From contig JADLDL010000086.1 in the NCBI GenBank assembly GCA_020846655.1, forward strand, positions 1-64,000: 64,000 nt of DNA. The letters run 5' to 3'. The notes under the pieces were generated by a model, which saw nothing but the letters and a program-made list of their open reading frames with translations, did no database searches and was not told the origin of the DNA. The position numbers and the translations under genes are program-made. This DNA comes from Saprospiraceae bacterium. GTDB taxonomy: Bacteria > Bacteroidota > Bacteroidia > Chitinophagales > Saprospiraceae. Positions 17,038 through 25,586 of the stretch are shown piece after piece (positions within the stretch are counted from its first letter, which is position 1; each line of letters starts with the position of its first letter).

Positions 17038-19485
17038 CTAAAACGGATAGCCCACGGCCAGGTTAAAATTACTGATGCTGCGCCAGGAAGCGCCGGTCCA
17101 ATCGACCCAATAGCCCTCACCTTCAAGCAGGTACGGGCGGCGAAGTTTTAAACCCCAGTCGAACCGAAACACAAAGTAATCGAAATCAAACCGTAATCCA
17201 AAACCCGTGCCCAGGGCAATGTTTTTGTAGGAGTCGGCCCGCAACTTCGCGTTGGGGCGTTCCGGGTCGTCCTTGAAGGTCCAAATGTTGCCGCCATCCA
17301 CAAAAACGGCGCCTTTCATCCACCAAAACAAGGGGAAGCGCAGTTCGCCGCTGAACTCAAACCGAAAGTCAGCTGCCTGAAAAAAGGGTTGCACCGACGC
17401 GTCGACCGGGTTCCCGCCAGGGCCCAACTCCCGAATTCGCCAGGCGCGAATACTGGATGGCCCACCGACGAAGAATTGCTTCACGTACGGCACATTGCGC
17501 GTGTCGCCAAAGGGCAACACCGCACCGGCGCCTACCCGCACGGCGCCCGTCAGGTTGGGCGAAAACTCCCGGGTATAACTCCCGGTCACCTCCAGTTTGC
17601 CAAATTTTGAAAATTCAAGGTCCGACAAGGTCCAGGTTTGCTCCGGAAACGGCACGGTCCACAAGCGGTTGATGGCGTATATTTCCATGCCGGACAGTTC
17701 GGTGCTCAGGCGGAAAAACCAGCGTTCGCCAAAGGCATTGGGCCGGCCTGAGTAGGTGTACGTAAACGAACGCATCAACACACCGGTGAACAACTGGTTG
17801 CCAAAACTCCGGATCAGAAATTCGTTTTTTCCAAACAACGAATCAAAACGCGGCCGAAGTTGCGGCCGCAAAATATCGATCCCAATGTTGTCGAAATTAT
17901 ACTGGTCGCCGGTGTTCGTGCGCAGCGTGTAGCCAAAGGCGGCATTGAACAGGTTGTAGACATAAAACCCCCGCAGGTCCAGGTAGTTGTAGTTGAGCCC
18001 GATCCGCACCTGCCCGTCGTTTTGTAACTGCTTGTAAAACGAAGACCGGATCAGGTTAAACCGGTCCAGGTTGCGCCAAAGGCCCAGGTAATCGAAATAC
18101 CGGGGAAAGGTCAGTTCGTTCTGCAATTTGATGTCCTGCGAAAACAACAGGTTGTTGCTGCCGGGGCTCAGGTCAAATTCCAGGCTGTAGCCCAGGTTGG
18201 TTTGAATGTTTTCGGCGCCGTGAAACAAGTTGCGGTTCACGGCCGAGCCGCTCGCCGAGGCGCCGAGCAGGCGCCCGCTCAGTGTACTACCCGAATTGGT
18301 CGAAGAGTTGAGCCCGGCATCCCAGCCCAGCGGAAAGCGGTTGGTCAGGGCAAAGGATATGGCGACGTCTATTTTTTCCGGTTGTATCGAATCCTGCGAC
18401 GGGCGGATGGTGACAAATTTAAAAATCCCGAGCGCATTGAGGTTGTGGGCTGTTTTGTCAAAATCCTCCTGCCGGTATTGCATGCCGGGCCGCAAGGTGA
18501 TGGCGTTGTAAATCCGGAAGGGTTTTACCTCAAAATCAGGGTCGGAAGTAGCAAAATAAATCCCCTCAATGGTGGTGTCTTTCCGGATACTGAACAAATC
18601 GGGCACGAGATCGGAAAACACGGCAATGTTGCCGATCGTGTAGGTTTTGTGCAGGGAGGAATCGCTTTGTTGCAACACTTCCACTGTTACATCCGCTAGA
18701 TTTTTGGTGCTGTCGCCCACAAATTCCACAAACCGGGGGATAAAAAACGCATAGCCACGATTTTTCATTTCATTGGTGATCCGCACTTTTTCCGCATCGA
18801 AATTGCGCGAATCCAGGGGCGCGCCGGGTTTCAACAGGGAGCCGCCGGCCGTTAGTTGCAGGATGCGCAACACATTGCTGTCGCGGCTGTCGTACGATAC
18901 CCGGCCGATTTTGTATTGCTGCCCCAGGCTGAGCGTGTAGGTCACAGCGGCTTTGGAGGGCCGCCGGTCGAGAGAATCGGGTTGTTTGTGGAAACGGTTG
19001 GGCGAAAACTTGACGGCATACGTGCTTTGTGCATTGAAATAGCCGCGTTGCCGCATGTAGTTTTGGAGGTTGTTGGAGGTTCGGATGGCCAGTTCCTGAT
19101 CGTAGATGGCTGGCGGCTCGGCAATTTTTTTCATAATCCAGCGCGCCCACTTGCCCTTGCCATCGCGGTACCGGTAGTAATACCACAGCCGCACCGGGGT
19201 GCCGAACGCCAGCAGGTTGCGTTCGTTTGGCTTTTGGCGGTACAAGGCGCCCAACTCATACAGCAGGGGCGTCTTCTGGTCCAGCGGCAGCGGCTTGTCA
19301 GTTTTTAGTTCAATCGTATTTTTAACCAGTAAGGGGCCACTTTGGTCTTTCTCCAGATGCTTTGTAACATTGCAGGCGCTAAAACCCAGCAGGAACATGC
19401 CACCGAGCAGGCCATAGACCATACGTTTGCCGTTGGACAGGATGGCTCCCGCTCCCCAGTTGTAGCGCCGCAAAAAAGATGTCAT
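17038..19485 (-). CDS. BamA/TamA (Omp85) family outer-membrane protein, lipoprotein-type signal
   Basis: 815 aa. The N-terminal signal ends LLGFSAC, a plausible lipobox, so the protein may be lipidated, as in several Bacteroidota TamA-like proteins. Three POTRA-like segments follow (roughly 60-400), including a NLQNYMRQRGYFNAQ stretch and a LNALGIFKFVTIRP stretch. The C-terminal half is a 16-strand beta-barrel with the Omp85 loop motif (VRVGAGAVLPFG, FFVGGPSSIRAWRIRELGPG) and a terminal aromatic (AVGYPF). The role is insertion or translocation of outer-membrane or surface proteins. I chose the start at 19485; an extension to 19668 would overlap the divergent methyltransferase. The pairing with an RNA methyltransferase is frequent in Bacteroidota. 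Confidence 0.87.
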   Translation of the reverse strand: MTSFLRRYNWGAGAILSNGKRMVYGLLGGMFLLGFSACNVTKHLEKDQSGPLLVKNTIELKTDKPLPLDQKTPLLYELGALYRQKPNERNLLAFGTPVRLWYYYRYRDGKGKWARWIMKKIAEPPAIYDQELAIRTSNNLQNYMRQRGYFNAQSTYAVKFSPNRFHKQPDSLDRRPSKAAVTYTLSLGQQYKIGRVSYDSRDSNVLRILQLTAGGSLLKPGAPLDSRNFDAEKVRITNEMKNRGYAFFIPRFVEFVGDSTKNLADVTVEVLQQSDSSLHKTYTIGNIAVFSDLVPDLFSIRKDTTIEGIYFATSDPDFEVKPFRIYNAITLRPGMQYRQEDFDKTAHNLNALGIFKFVTIRPSQDSIQPEKIDVAISFALTNRFPLGWDAGLNSSTNSGSTLSGRLLGASASGSAVNRNLFHGAENIQTNLGYSLEFDLSPGSNNLLFSQDIKLQNELTFPRYFDYLGLWRNLDRFNLIRSSFYKQLQNDGQVRIGLNYNYLDLRGFYVYNLFNAAFGYTLRTNTGDQYNFDNIGIDILRPQLRPRFDSLFGKNEFLIRSFGNQLFTGVLMRSFTYTYSGRPNAFGERWFFRLSTELSGMEIYAINRLWTVPFPEQTWTLSDLEFSKFGKLEVTGSYTREFSPNLTGAVRVGAGAVLPFGDTRNVPYVKQFFVGGPSSIRAWRIRELGPGGNPVDASVQPFFQAADFRFEFSGELRFPLFWWMKGAVFVDGGNIWTFKDDPERPNAKLRADSYKNIALGTGFGLRFDFDYFVFRFDWGLKLRRPYLLEGEGYWVDWTGASWRSISNFNLAVGYPF

Positions 19486-19499
19486 ACGAATCAGATCAA

Positions 19500-19507
19500 C
19501 AAAAATA
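19500..19507 (-). promoter_or_regulatory. candidate -7 element for Omp85-family gene
   Basis: TATTTTTG on the minus strand, 15 nt before the ATG at 19485. No TTG is found at the expected -33 distance. The inferred leader is very short. Confidence 0.45.
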
Positions 19508-19551
19508 ATTAGCCAGAATTGCTGCTTACCCGGTGCTTTAAAACACATGCC

Positions 19552-20319
19552 ATGCTTTCCAACAGTCAACAAAAATTTCTGACAGCCCTTCAGGTAAAGA
19601 AGTATCGGCAAAAGTATCGAAATTTCACCGTGGAAGGCAGCAAAATGGTAGCCGAACTGTTGCAGCAACAGCGGATCCCTGTGGTCGCCGTGTATGGCCT
19701 GGAACGATGGGCCCAGGAAAACGCCGCTTTGTTGGCGCCGTTTTACGATAAATTTAACCCGGTCTCGGAATCCGAACTCCGGAAAATCTCGGCGCTCAGC
19801 AGCCCTAATGCCGCTTTGGCCGTCGCAACATTACCCGAAGATGCGCCGCCCCAGTGGGCGCCCGATCGCTACGCGTTTTATCTCGACGGCATCCGCGACC
19901 CCGGCAACCTGGGTACGATTCTCCGGATCGCCGACTGGTTTGGCCTGCCGGCCGTGTTTTGTTCCGCCGATTGTGCCGATGCGTTTAGTCCCAAAGTGGT
20001 GCAAGCCTCCATGGGCGCGATCTTCCGGGTGGCTACCGCCGAACTGCCGTTGGAGCAGCTCTTGAACACTAACCCGGCTTTGCCTGTTCTAGGTGCCATG
20101 TTCGACGGCGAAAACTTGTTTTCCTGTGCCTTGCCACCAGCCGGCTTGCTGGTGATCGGCAACGAAGGCAGTGGCATCAGCCCGGAAGTGGCTGCCCGCC
20201 TGACCCGACGCCTCACCATCCCGCGTGGCCCCGGTAGCGGCGCCGAATCGCTCAACGCTTCTGTGGCCGCCGGTATTCTGGCAGCGTTTGCTGCCGGACA
20301 AAACATGGGGCTTTCTTAA
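19552..20319 (+). CDS. TrmH/SpoU-family RNA 2'-O-methyltransferase
   Basis: 255 aa. An N-terminal substrate-binding domain (about 1-95; KYRQKYRNFTVEGSKMV) is followed by a SPOUT knot domain. All three SPOUT motifs are visible: DGIRDPGNLGTILRIADWFG (motif 1), VIGNEGSGIS (motif 2) and GAESLNASVAAGIL (motif 3). The enzyme methylates a ribose 2'-OH of tRNA or rRNA using SAM; the target cannot be read from sequence. I chose ATG 19552 because homologues usually begin near LSNSQQKFL; an ATG at 19519 also exists. It is divergent from the Omp85-family gene. Confidence 0.9.
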   Translation: MLSNSQQKFLTALQVKKYRQKYRNFTVEGSKMVAELLQQQRIPVVAVYGLERWAQENAALLAPFYDKFNPVSESELRKISALSSPNAALAVATLPEDAPPQWAPDRYAFYLDGIRDPGNLGTILRIADWFGLPAVFCSADCADAFSPKVVQASMGAIFRVATAELPLEQLLNTNPALPVLGAMFDGENLFSCALPPAGLLVIGNEGSGISPEVAARLTRRLTIPRGPGSGAESLNASVAAGILAAFAAGQNMGLS

Positions 20320-20483
20320 AAAAATAGGATGGTAGCCGTCGGTTTCGCGGGCAAAAAGTAACTTCGCCTTGCTTGTGCGTCAGAATGCAGTTGCAACTTT
20401 TTTCCAGGTTTTTTTAAGGAAAAAATAGAGTAAAATAGATTGTATTGCCTTGATTTACATCATTTAACCATTTTATTACGACA

Positions 20484-20502
20484 GGCGAATTGAACATTCG
20501 CC
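20484..20502. repeat. short hairpin upstream of lemA
   Basis: Perfect 7-bp inverted repeat GGCGAAT/ATTCGCC with a 5-nt loop, 25 bp before the lemA start. It may be a degenerate intergenic repeat or lie in the lemA leader; no T run follows. Confidence 0.4.
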
Positions 20503-20526
20503 CTACATCACTTAACCAATTATTTT

Positions 20527-21117
20527 ATGGACATCCGCAAATTTATGCCCCTGATCTTGTTGGGCGTATTCGTACTGTTGGGCTTTAGCATGTGTGGCTC
20601 CTACAACACGACAGTTAGCAAAGATGAAAATGTAAAAAAAGCCTGGTCGCAGGTTGAAAACCAATACCAGCGCCGGGCCGACCTGATTCCCAACCTGGTG
20701 AATACCGTAAAAGGGTATGCCAATTTTGAACAACAAACCCTCCAGGCCGTCGTGGAAGCCCGCGCGAATGCCACCCGGGTGACCATTAACGCCGACAACC
20801 TGACTCCGGAAAATATCCAGCGCTTCGAACAGGCCCAAACCGGACTGAGCGGCGCCCTGGGCCGCCTCCTGGCTGTAGCCGAAAACTACCCGGATCTGAA
20901 GGCCAACCAGAACTTCCTGAGCCTGCAAACCCAGTTGGAAGGCACAGAGAACCGGATCGCCGTGGAGCGGAAAAATTTCAACGAAACGGTCAACGACTAC
21001 AATTCGTACATCCGCCGTTTTCCGACCAACCTGATTTCAGGTATGTTTGGATTCTCGTCGCGAGGCTATTTCCAGTCGGCCGCAGGCGCGGATAAAGCGC
21101 CGGAAGTCAAGTTTTGA
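20527..21117 (+). CDS. lemA: LemA family protein
   Basis: 196 aa. One N-terminal membrane helix (about 7-24, MPLILLGVFVLLGFSMC) ends in a Cys that could also be lipidated. The LemA helical domain follows, with the signature WSQVENQYQRRADLIPNLV and later NRIAVERKNFNETVNDYN. LemA proteins are membrane-anchored helical bundles of unresolved function that are usually encoded with TPM-domain proteins, as here. It leads a three-gene plus-strand operon (gap of 12 bp to the next gene). Confidence 0.93.
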   Translation: MDIRKFMPLILLGVFVLLGFSMCGSYNTTVSKDENVKKAWSQVENQYQRRADLIPNLVNTVKGYANFEQQTLQAVVEARANATRVTINADNLTPENIQRFEQAQTGLSGALGRLLAVAENYPDLKANQNFLSLQTQLEGTENRIAVERKNFNETVNDYNSYIRRFPTNLISGMFGFSSRGYFQSAAGADKAPEVKF

Positions 21118-21129
21118 ACCACTTTTTTT

Positions 21130-21558
21130 ATGCTGTTCACCCAGGAAGAAGAATCCAGGATCATGGCTGCCATCCAGGAGATGGAGCGCAGTACCAGTGG
21201 CGAAATTCGCCTGTTTGTAGAAGATTTCTGTGACCGCGACCACCCGGTGGAGCGTGCCGCCGAGGTATTCCAATTGTTTGGCATGTTCAATACCAAGCAA
21301 CGCAATGGCGTATTGATCTACCTGGCGGAGAAATCCCGCATGTTTGCCATTTGGGGCGACTCGGGTATTCACGAACGCGTTGGGTTTCAATTTTGGGATG
21401 CCGAAAAACAATTGTTGCGCAGCTATTTGCAAAAAGAAGAAGCCTGCGAAGGCCTTTGCCAGGTGATCGCACAAATTGGCGCCCGCTTGACTCAGTATTT
21501 TCCGGCAAACCCGGATGATAATGAAAATGAACTTTCTGATGAGATTATTTACGGATAA
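21130..21558 (+). CDS. TPM-domain protein (soluble)
   Basis: 142 aa without signal peptide. It carries a single TPM domain: E-E-E-S-R-I-M-A-A-I-Q-E-M-E near the start, STSGEIRLFVED, and RNGVLIYLAEKSRMFAIWGD. Second gene of the lemA-TPM-TPM operon. The first 44 bp of the following gene overlap its 3' end if the longest start of that gene is used. TPM domains have been linked to photosystem repair in plants and to membrane homeostasis in bacteria; the bacterial substrate is unknown. Confidence 0.85.
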   Translation: MLFTQEEESRIMAAIQEMERSTSGEIRLFVEDFCDRDHPVERAAEVFQLFGMFNTKQRNGVLIYLAEKSRMFAIWGDSGIHERVGFQFWDAEKQLLRSYLQKEEACEGLCQVIAQIGARLTQYFPANPDDNENELSDEIIYG

Positions 21559-22414
21559 GCCGGCGCGGCATACGGCGTTTCAGACCTGGTTGGCGGGGCC
21601 AGCACCCCGCCAACCCCTGTCCTGGCTATTGCTCAGCCTGGCCTTGCTGCTGAGCCCCTTGCTGTGGGGCCAGGAGGCAACCCCGCTTTTTCCGGACAAG
21701 CCGGACCCCGTTGTACACGTACACGACTATGCCGGCTGGCTTTCCGGCGCCGAAATGGCGCAACTGGAGGCCAAATTGCGGCGCTATTCCGATAGCACCT
21801 CCACTCAGATTGTTGTCATGATTCGTCCGGATATCGGCGATTATGATAAATCCTCCTATGCTTTCGAATTGGGCAACCGCTGGGGCATCGGCCGCAAGGA
21901 CAAGAACAACGGCATCGTCATGCTGATCAAATCCGAACCACCGGATCGCGGTATTTTTATCGCTACCGGCTACGGCACGGAAGGCGCCCTGCCCGATATT
22001 ACCGCCGGACAAATTATCCGGAATACCATGGGCCCTTTTTTCCGCCAGCAGCGCTACTTCGATGGCATCAATGCCGGCCTCGACGATGTGATCCGGGCCC
22101 TGTCCGGTGAGTTCAAAAGCGACGCCAAGGATAAGGTCAAGATTCGGGGCAACGGCACTTTCGTGCTGATCATGGTCGTCATTTTCATCATTCTGTTCGT
22201 CTACCTCATGATTCAATCTGCCCGGCGACGCACCCTGTACTCCAACTCCGGCCCCAACCGGCGCCGGCGCGACGACGACTGGTGGGGCGGTGGCTTTGGC
22301 GGTTTCGGCGGTGGTTTCGGCGGCGGCAGCAGCGGTGGCTGGGGCGGCGGCGGTGGCGGCGACAGTTTTGGCGGCGGCTCCTTCGGCGGCGGCGGTGCCG
22401 GCGGCGATTGGTAA
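21515..22414 (+). CDS. YgcG-type membrane TPM protein with Gly-rich tail
   Basis: Up to 299 aa. An N-terminal signal/anchor (about 34-52, SWLLLSLALLLSPLLWG) is followed by a periplasmic TPM domain (about 65-190; VHDYAGWLSGAEMAQLEAKL, RWGIGRKDKNNGIVMLI, GYGTEGALPD). A transmembrane helix comes next (about 213-232, GTFVLIMVVIFIILFVYLMI). The C-terminus is basic and then highly Gly/Ser/Phe-rich (GGGFGGGSSGG type), as is common in this family. In-frame ATG codons at 21515, 21521, 21527 and 21539 all overlap the previous gene, so the exact start is unsure. It probably works with LemA in the envelope. Confidence 0.88.
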   Translation: MIMKMNFLMRLFTDKPARHTAFQTWLAGPAPRQPLSWLLLSLALLLSPLLWGQEATPLFPDKPDPVVHVHDYAGWLSGAEMAQLEAKLRRYSDSTSTQIVVMIRPDIGDYDKSSYAFELGNRWGIGRKDKNNGIVMLIKSEPPDRGIFIATGYGTEGALPDITAGQIIRNTMGPFFRQQRYFDGINAGLDDVIRALSGEFKSDAKDKVKIRGNGTFVLIMVVIFIILFVYLMIQSARRRTLYSNSGPNRRRRDDDWWGGGFGGFGGGFGGGSSGGWGGGGGGDSFGGGSFGGGGAGGDW

Positions 22415-22422
22415 ATTAAAAA

Positions 22423-22496
22423 TTAATGCGGCCAATGTGATTTAATGTGGCCACATTCAATCACATTGGCCACATTCAATCACATTGGCCACATTA
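22423..22496. repeat. palindromic and tandem intergenic repeat
   Basis: A 42-bp palindrome (22430-22471, one mismatch) built from GGCCAATGTGATT and its complement is followed by a second direct copy of ACATTCAATCACATTGGCC (22472-22490). It lies between the TPM operon and the SET gene. It resembles the other long intergenic palindromes of this window in architecture but not in sequence. Confidence 0.85.
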
Positions 22497-22503
22497 AAAA
22501 AAC

Positions 22504-22890
22504 ATGAGTATTCAAAACGTACCCATCTATTTTGCACCGTCGGAGATTCATGGGATGGGTGTGTTTGCTGCGCAGGAGATTGAGGCTGGCGCGGTGATTG
22601 AGATTTGTCCGGTTATTCTTTTTCCGAAGGCCGAACTGGCGGCAGTGCGGCAGACGGTGCTGGACGATTATTATTTCGACTGGGGCGATGATGGCGAGTG
22701 GTTTGCCTTTGCCCTCGGCAACGGTTCCTTGTACAACCACTCCTACGAGCCCAACGCCGACTACGGAATGGATTTTGAAAACAAAACCATCGACATCTAC
22801 TGCCTCCGGGACATTGCCGCCGGCGAAGAAATTTGTATCAATTACAACGGTTCTCCGGAGGATCGCACGGCAGTTTGGTTTGAAAAATGA
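22504..22890 (+). CDS. SET-domain protein lysine methyltransferase
   Basis: 128 aa, essentially a bare SET domain. Visible motifs are GMGVFAAQEIEAGAVIE at the start, the catalytic/SAM-binding GSLYNHSYEPNA (Asn78-His79-Ser80), and CLRDIAAGEEICINYNG near the end. The pre-SET and post-SET zinc regions of eukaryotic enzymes are absent, as in other small bacterial SET proteins. The target protein is unknown. Its TGA overlaps the xseB start (ATGA), implying coupled translation with the exonuclease VII small subunit. Start ATG 22504 directly follows the palindromic repeat. Confidence 0.85.
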   Translation: MSIQNVPIYFAPSEIHGMGVFAAQEIEAGAVIEICPVILFPKAELAAVRQTVLDDYYFDWGDDGEWFAFALGNGSLYNHSYEPNADYGMDFENKTIDIYCLRDIAAGEEICINYNGSPEDRTAVWFEK

Positions 22891-23084
22891 AAAAAACGAC
22901 CGAAGCACCCGCTACTTACGAAACGGCCTATGCCGAGTTGCAGCAATTGGTCAACGCCCTGCAAAACGAAAGCGTGGGAATCGACGAACTGGCCGAGAAG
23001 GTGGAACGAGCCCAGTGGCTCATCCGGTTTTGCCGCGAACGGCTCCGGCAAGTAGAAACCGATGTGGCCAAACTGGTGGAGTAG
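22887..23084 (+). CDS. xseB: exodeoxyribonuclease VII small subunit
   Basis: 65 aa, a normal length for XseB. The pattern YETAYAELQQLVNALQNE followed by GIDELAEKVERA and RFCRERLRQVETDV is typical of the family's long helical hairpin. XseB binds XseA to form the single-strand exonuclease; xseA is not in the window. It overlaps the SET gene by 4 bp. Its 3' two thirds lie antisense to the end of the 876-aa gene. Confidence 0.88.
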   Translation: MKKTTEAPATYETAYAELQQLVNALQNESVGIDELAEKVERAQWLIRFCRERLRQVETDVAKLVE

Positions 23085-25558
23085 GCCGGGCCTGCCTCTT
23101 CAATCGTGAGCAAGCCGCCCTTGGGCGCAGTTGCCCTGAGCCAGGGCAAGGTGGCATGTTGATATTCCAGATTAAACCGGTACTGGCTGTGCGCTTGGAG
23201 CGAAAAACTGCCCGGATAATAATTCCGGGTCACGGAGGCCGGCGCAAGCAGGAACGTTTCCTCGTAAAATTGCCGTGCCGGAATCAGCGTGTCTTGTACG
23301 CTGATGGATGAAGGGCCCATCCGCAAAAGCGGAAAGTCGCCGAAAACATCCGCACAATCGTTCTCGTGTACGAGGTTCAGGTGCAGCCGCAGCCCTTCTG
23401 TCCAGTTGGATAAAAAGAGGCTGTCCAGGTCCTGTGCTTTCCCAGAAATATTCATCCAGCGCACCTGAATCGGGATGGAATCGCGGATGGTATACCGCTC
23501 GCGCGGGGTACGTACTGACAGCGCCCATCGTCCCGACCAAAGTTGCTGGTCCAGGCGCCCTTTTATTGCTTTGTATTCATCCGACTGACGGGCTACTGTC
23601 GGGTACTCGATCGCCAGCGTTTGTAGGTGCTGGGCGGCTTTTTCCATCCACTCCCGGCCCGAAGGGCCATGATTTGGGCCTCGAAGTGCCAGGCGGGCCA
23701 GCCGGAGCAGTACATCTGGCCGGCGATCGGCGGCCGGATAGTCTTCCAAAAATTGCAGAAAGGTCTGGTAGGCGCGTTGCGGGTCACCGGGAAATGTCAT
23801 ATCATCGGTGGCTTGGGGCTCGTAGTCAATCCAATTCAGTTGGTTGTATGCCGCGTTGTCAGCAAAGGGGCTCTTGGGGAATTCCCGAATCAACCGTTGA
23901 AAACAGGCGTAGGCTCTACTGAAATGGCCAGGCGCATGGGCGCCGCTGTATATGATTTTATTTAAACTGAAGGCATACCAAATATTGCCCTGGTGGTAGA
24001 GGCGTTCGTCGTCGGCTAGCGGTAAGTCTGCCAGGCTGTCGAGTTGCCGTTTGGCCCGCTGCAGAGCCTGCAACAGTTCTGTTCCGTAGGGAAGTTCTTC
24101 TACTTTTTCCGGATAAAAGGCGGCCAGTTCAAGCGCCGCATCCAGGCTGTCTGTTCGGCCAAAATACTGAAAAAGGGTCATGGCCAAATCCGGAGCGATT
24201 TCCGGCAAAAATTTCCCAGCCCGGTAATCTGCCGCAACCCGGTCCAGGATCGAGTCGGGCAGCCAGTTGAGATTGCCTGTCAGGCCCTCGAATATGCCAG
24301 GCCAGTATCCCTCGATTTTTGGATTGTTCAGGGCTTTAAACTGCGCGTACATAGGCAAAAAGGCCGCATACATGCCGTAGAAATCCTGTTCGTTTTGCCG
24401 ATAAATTGCCGTCCAGGTTTGCTGGAAGGTCTCGAAATCGGCCAGCATGGAGGAGGGTTTGAACGCCGGAGGCAGGCGGTCCACCCGGATGATTTCCCAA
24501 TGGTCTGCGTAACTGAGGTACACGTAGCGTTGGTCCGAGAAGTAATGCTGGGGCGGAGAAAACCCGAACGGCTGGTCGAGGCAGCCGAAGCGGCAATTGT
24601 TTTTGTCAAAAAAAGCCAGTCCCTGCTCGTGGATCAACCCTAAAAACCGGCCACCCGGATCGCCCCGCAGGGGCTCGGACGCAGGAGCAGGGTAGGCGAG
24701 GGTATCGCCGGTGTCCAGGCGGACACTGCGCAAGGTGCCCGGGGCAATGAACCAGGCCACCGGTGGCGCCGCCGCCAGGAATCTGCAAGCCCCCCGAAAG
24801 GGAATCCGTTGGGTCGGATATCCTGGAAGGGTGATAAATGAAGCGACACCATTCTGATAATAGGCGTTACTCAGGCAACATTCCCCTTCGTGTTTTACAT
24901 CATTTAGAGCAACACAACCCTGCAAATCGGCGGGCACTGGCTGGAAAGGAACGAATCGATCTTCGTCGGCCAGGTACAGGTGATTGGCCACGAGCAAATC
25001 ATCGCCCCAGGGCCGCAGGTCCATCACCCAGCCGGGGTTGGGGTTCTTTTTGCGCCGCAGCACCTGGCCATTGTCGCGGCTAAGGAGCAACATTTCATTG
25101 TGGTCCGCCAGCCAGATACCGACTTTTCTCAGTAGGTAACCGGGTTTTTGGTGGTTAGAAAACGTATCCAGGCGGTTGTTGCTCCGGTCGTACCGGATGA
25201 GTGCCACAGAGTCGATGGCATACGCCCTGGTCCAGAACAACTGTGGCGCGGCAGGGTCCTGCTCCCAGCCGTTTTGGGGGAGTGCCGCCGGGGTGGAAAA
25301 GGCGCTGGAATCGTTTGGGATGAGGCTCAGGGAGGGAATATCCAATTCTGCGTCCAACAACTGGCAGCGGTCCGGGCTAAAAGGCGACAGGCGGAGCCTT
25401 GGCAACTCGCCGGCGTCATCCCCCCGGCGCGGGTAATCGATGCGGTACACGGCCGAATCGGCCGAAAGATGCAGCGCGGGCTGGGCTTGGCCGCGCAGGG
25501 CGAGGCAAAGGCCTGCGAACAAAAGAGTCAGGAGCCGCAGGGGGGCAGGCAAGGCCAT
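22928..25558 (-). CDS. large secreted protein of unknown function, 876 aa
   Basis: A signal peptide (1-25, LLFAGLCLALRGQAQ) is followed by a long beta-rich region (about 30-370) reminiscent of a propeller, then a helical region (about 380-660) with tetratricopeptide-like spacing (YACFQRLIREFPKSPFADNAA, YQTFLQFLEDYPAA). The final part (about 680-820) is beta-rich. The last 52 residues, after about LTIEEAGPAYS, are Ser/Cys/Arg-rich, look unlike the rest, and are antisense to xseB (157-bp overlap). The natural stop may have been lost, or a frameshift may lie near 23090. It follows the OmpR-type regulator by 28 bp. No function is assigned. Confidence 0.7.
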   Translation of the reverse strand: MALPAPLRLLTLLFAGLCLALRGQAQPALHLSADSAVYRIDYPRRGDDAGELPRLRLSPFSPDRCQLLDAELDIPSLSLIPNDSSAFSTPAALPQNGWEQDPAAPQLFWTRAYAIDSVALIRYDRSNNRLDTFSNHQKPGYLLRKVGIWLADHNEMLLLSRDNGQVLRRKKNPNPGWVMDLRPWGDDLLVANHLYLADEDRFVPFQPVPADLQGCVALNDVKHEGECCLSNAYYQNGVASFITLPGYPTQRIPFRGACRFLAAAPPVAWFIAPGTLRSVRLDTGDTLAYPAPASEPLRGDPGGRFLGLIHEQGLAFFDKNNCRFGCLDQPFGFSPPQHYFSDQRYVYLSYADHWEIIRVDRLPPAFKPSSMLADFETFQQTWTAIYRQNEQDFYGMYAAFLPMYAQFKALNNPKIEGYWPGIFEGLTGNLNWLPDSILDRVAADYRAGKFLPEIAPDLAMTLFQYFGRTDSLDAALELAAFYPEKVEELPYGTELLQALQRAKRQLDSLADLPLADDERLYHQGNIWYAFSLNKIIYSGAHAPGHFSRAYACFQRLIREFPKSPFADNAAYNQLNWIDYEPQATDDMTFPGDPQRAYQTFLQFLEDYPAADRRPDVLLRLARLALRGPNHGPSGREWMEKAAQHLQTLAIEYPTVARQSDEYKAIKGRLDQQLWSGRWALSVRTPRERYTIRDSIPIQVRWMNISGKAQDLDSLFLSNWTEGLRLHLNLVHENDCADVFGDFPLLRMGPSSISVQDTLIPARQFYEETFLLAPASVTRNYYPGSFSLQAHSQYRFNLEYQHATLPWLRATAPKGGLLTIEEAGPAYSTSLATSVSTCRSRSRQNRMSHWARSTFSASSSIPTLSFCRALTNCCNSA

Positions 25559-25586
25559 AGGCTGGGCTGCGTTTTCAGGGCAACGG

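Noticed and set aside
22430-22490. Direct repeats resembling CRISPR units
   Set aside because: Only two direct copies without variable spacers; the main structure is a palindrome.
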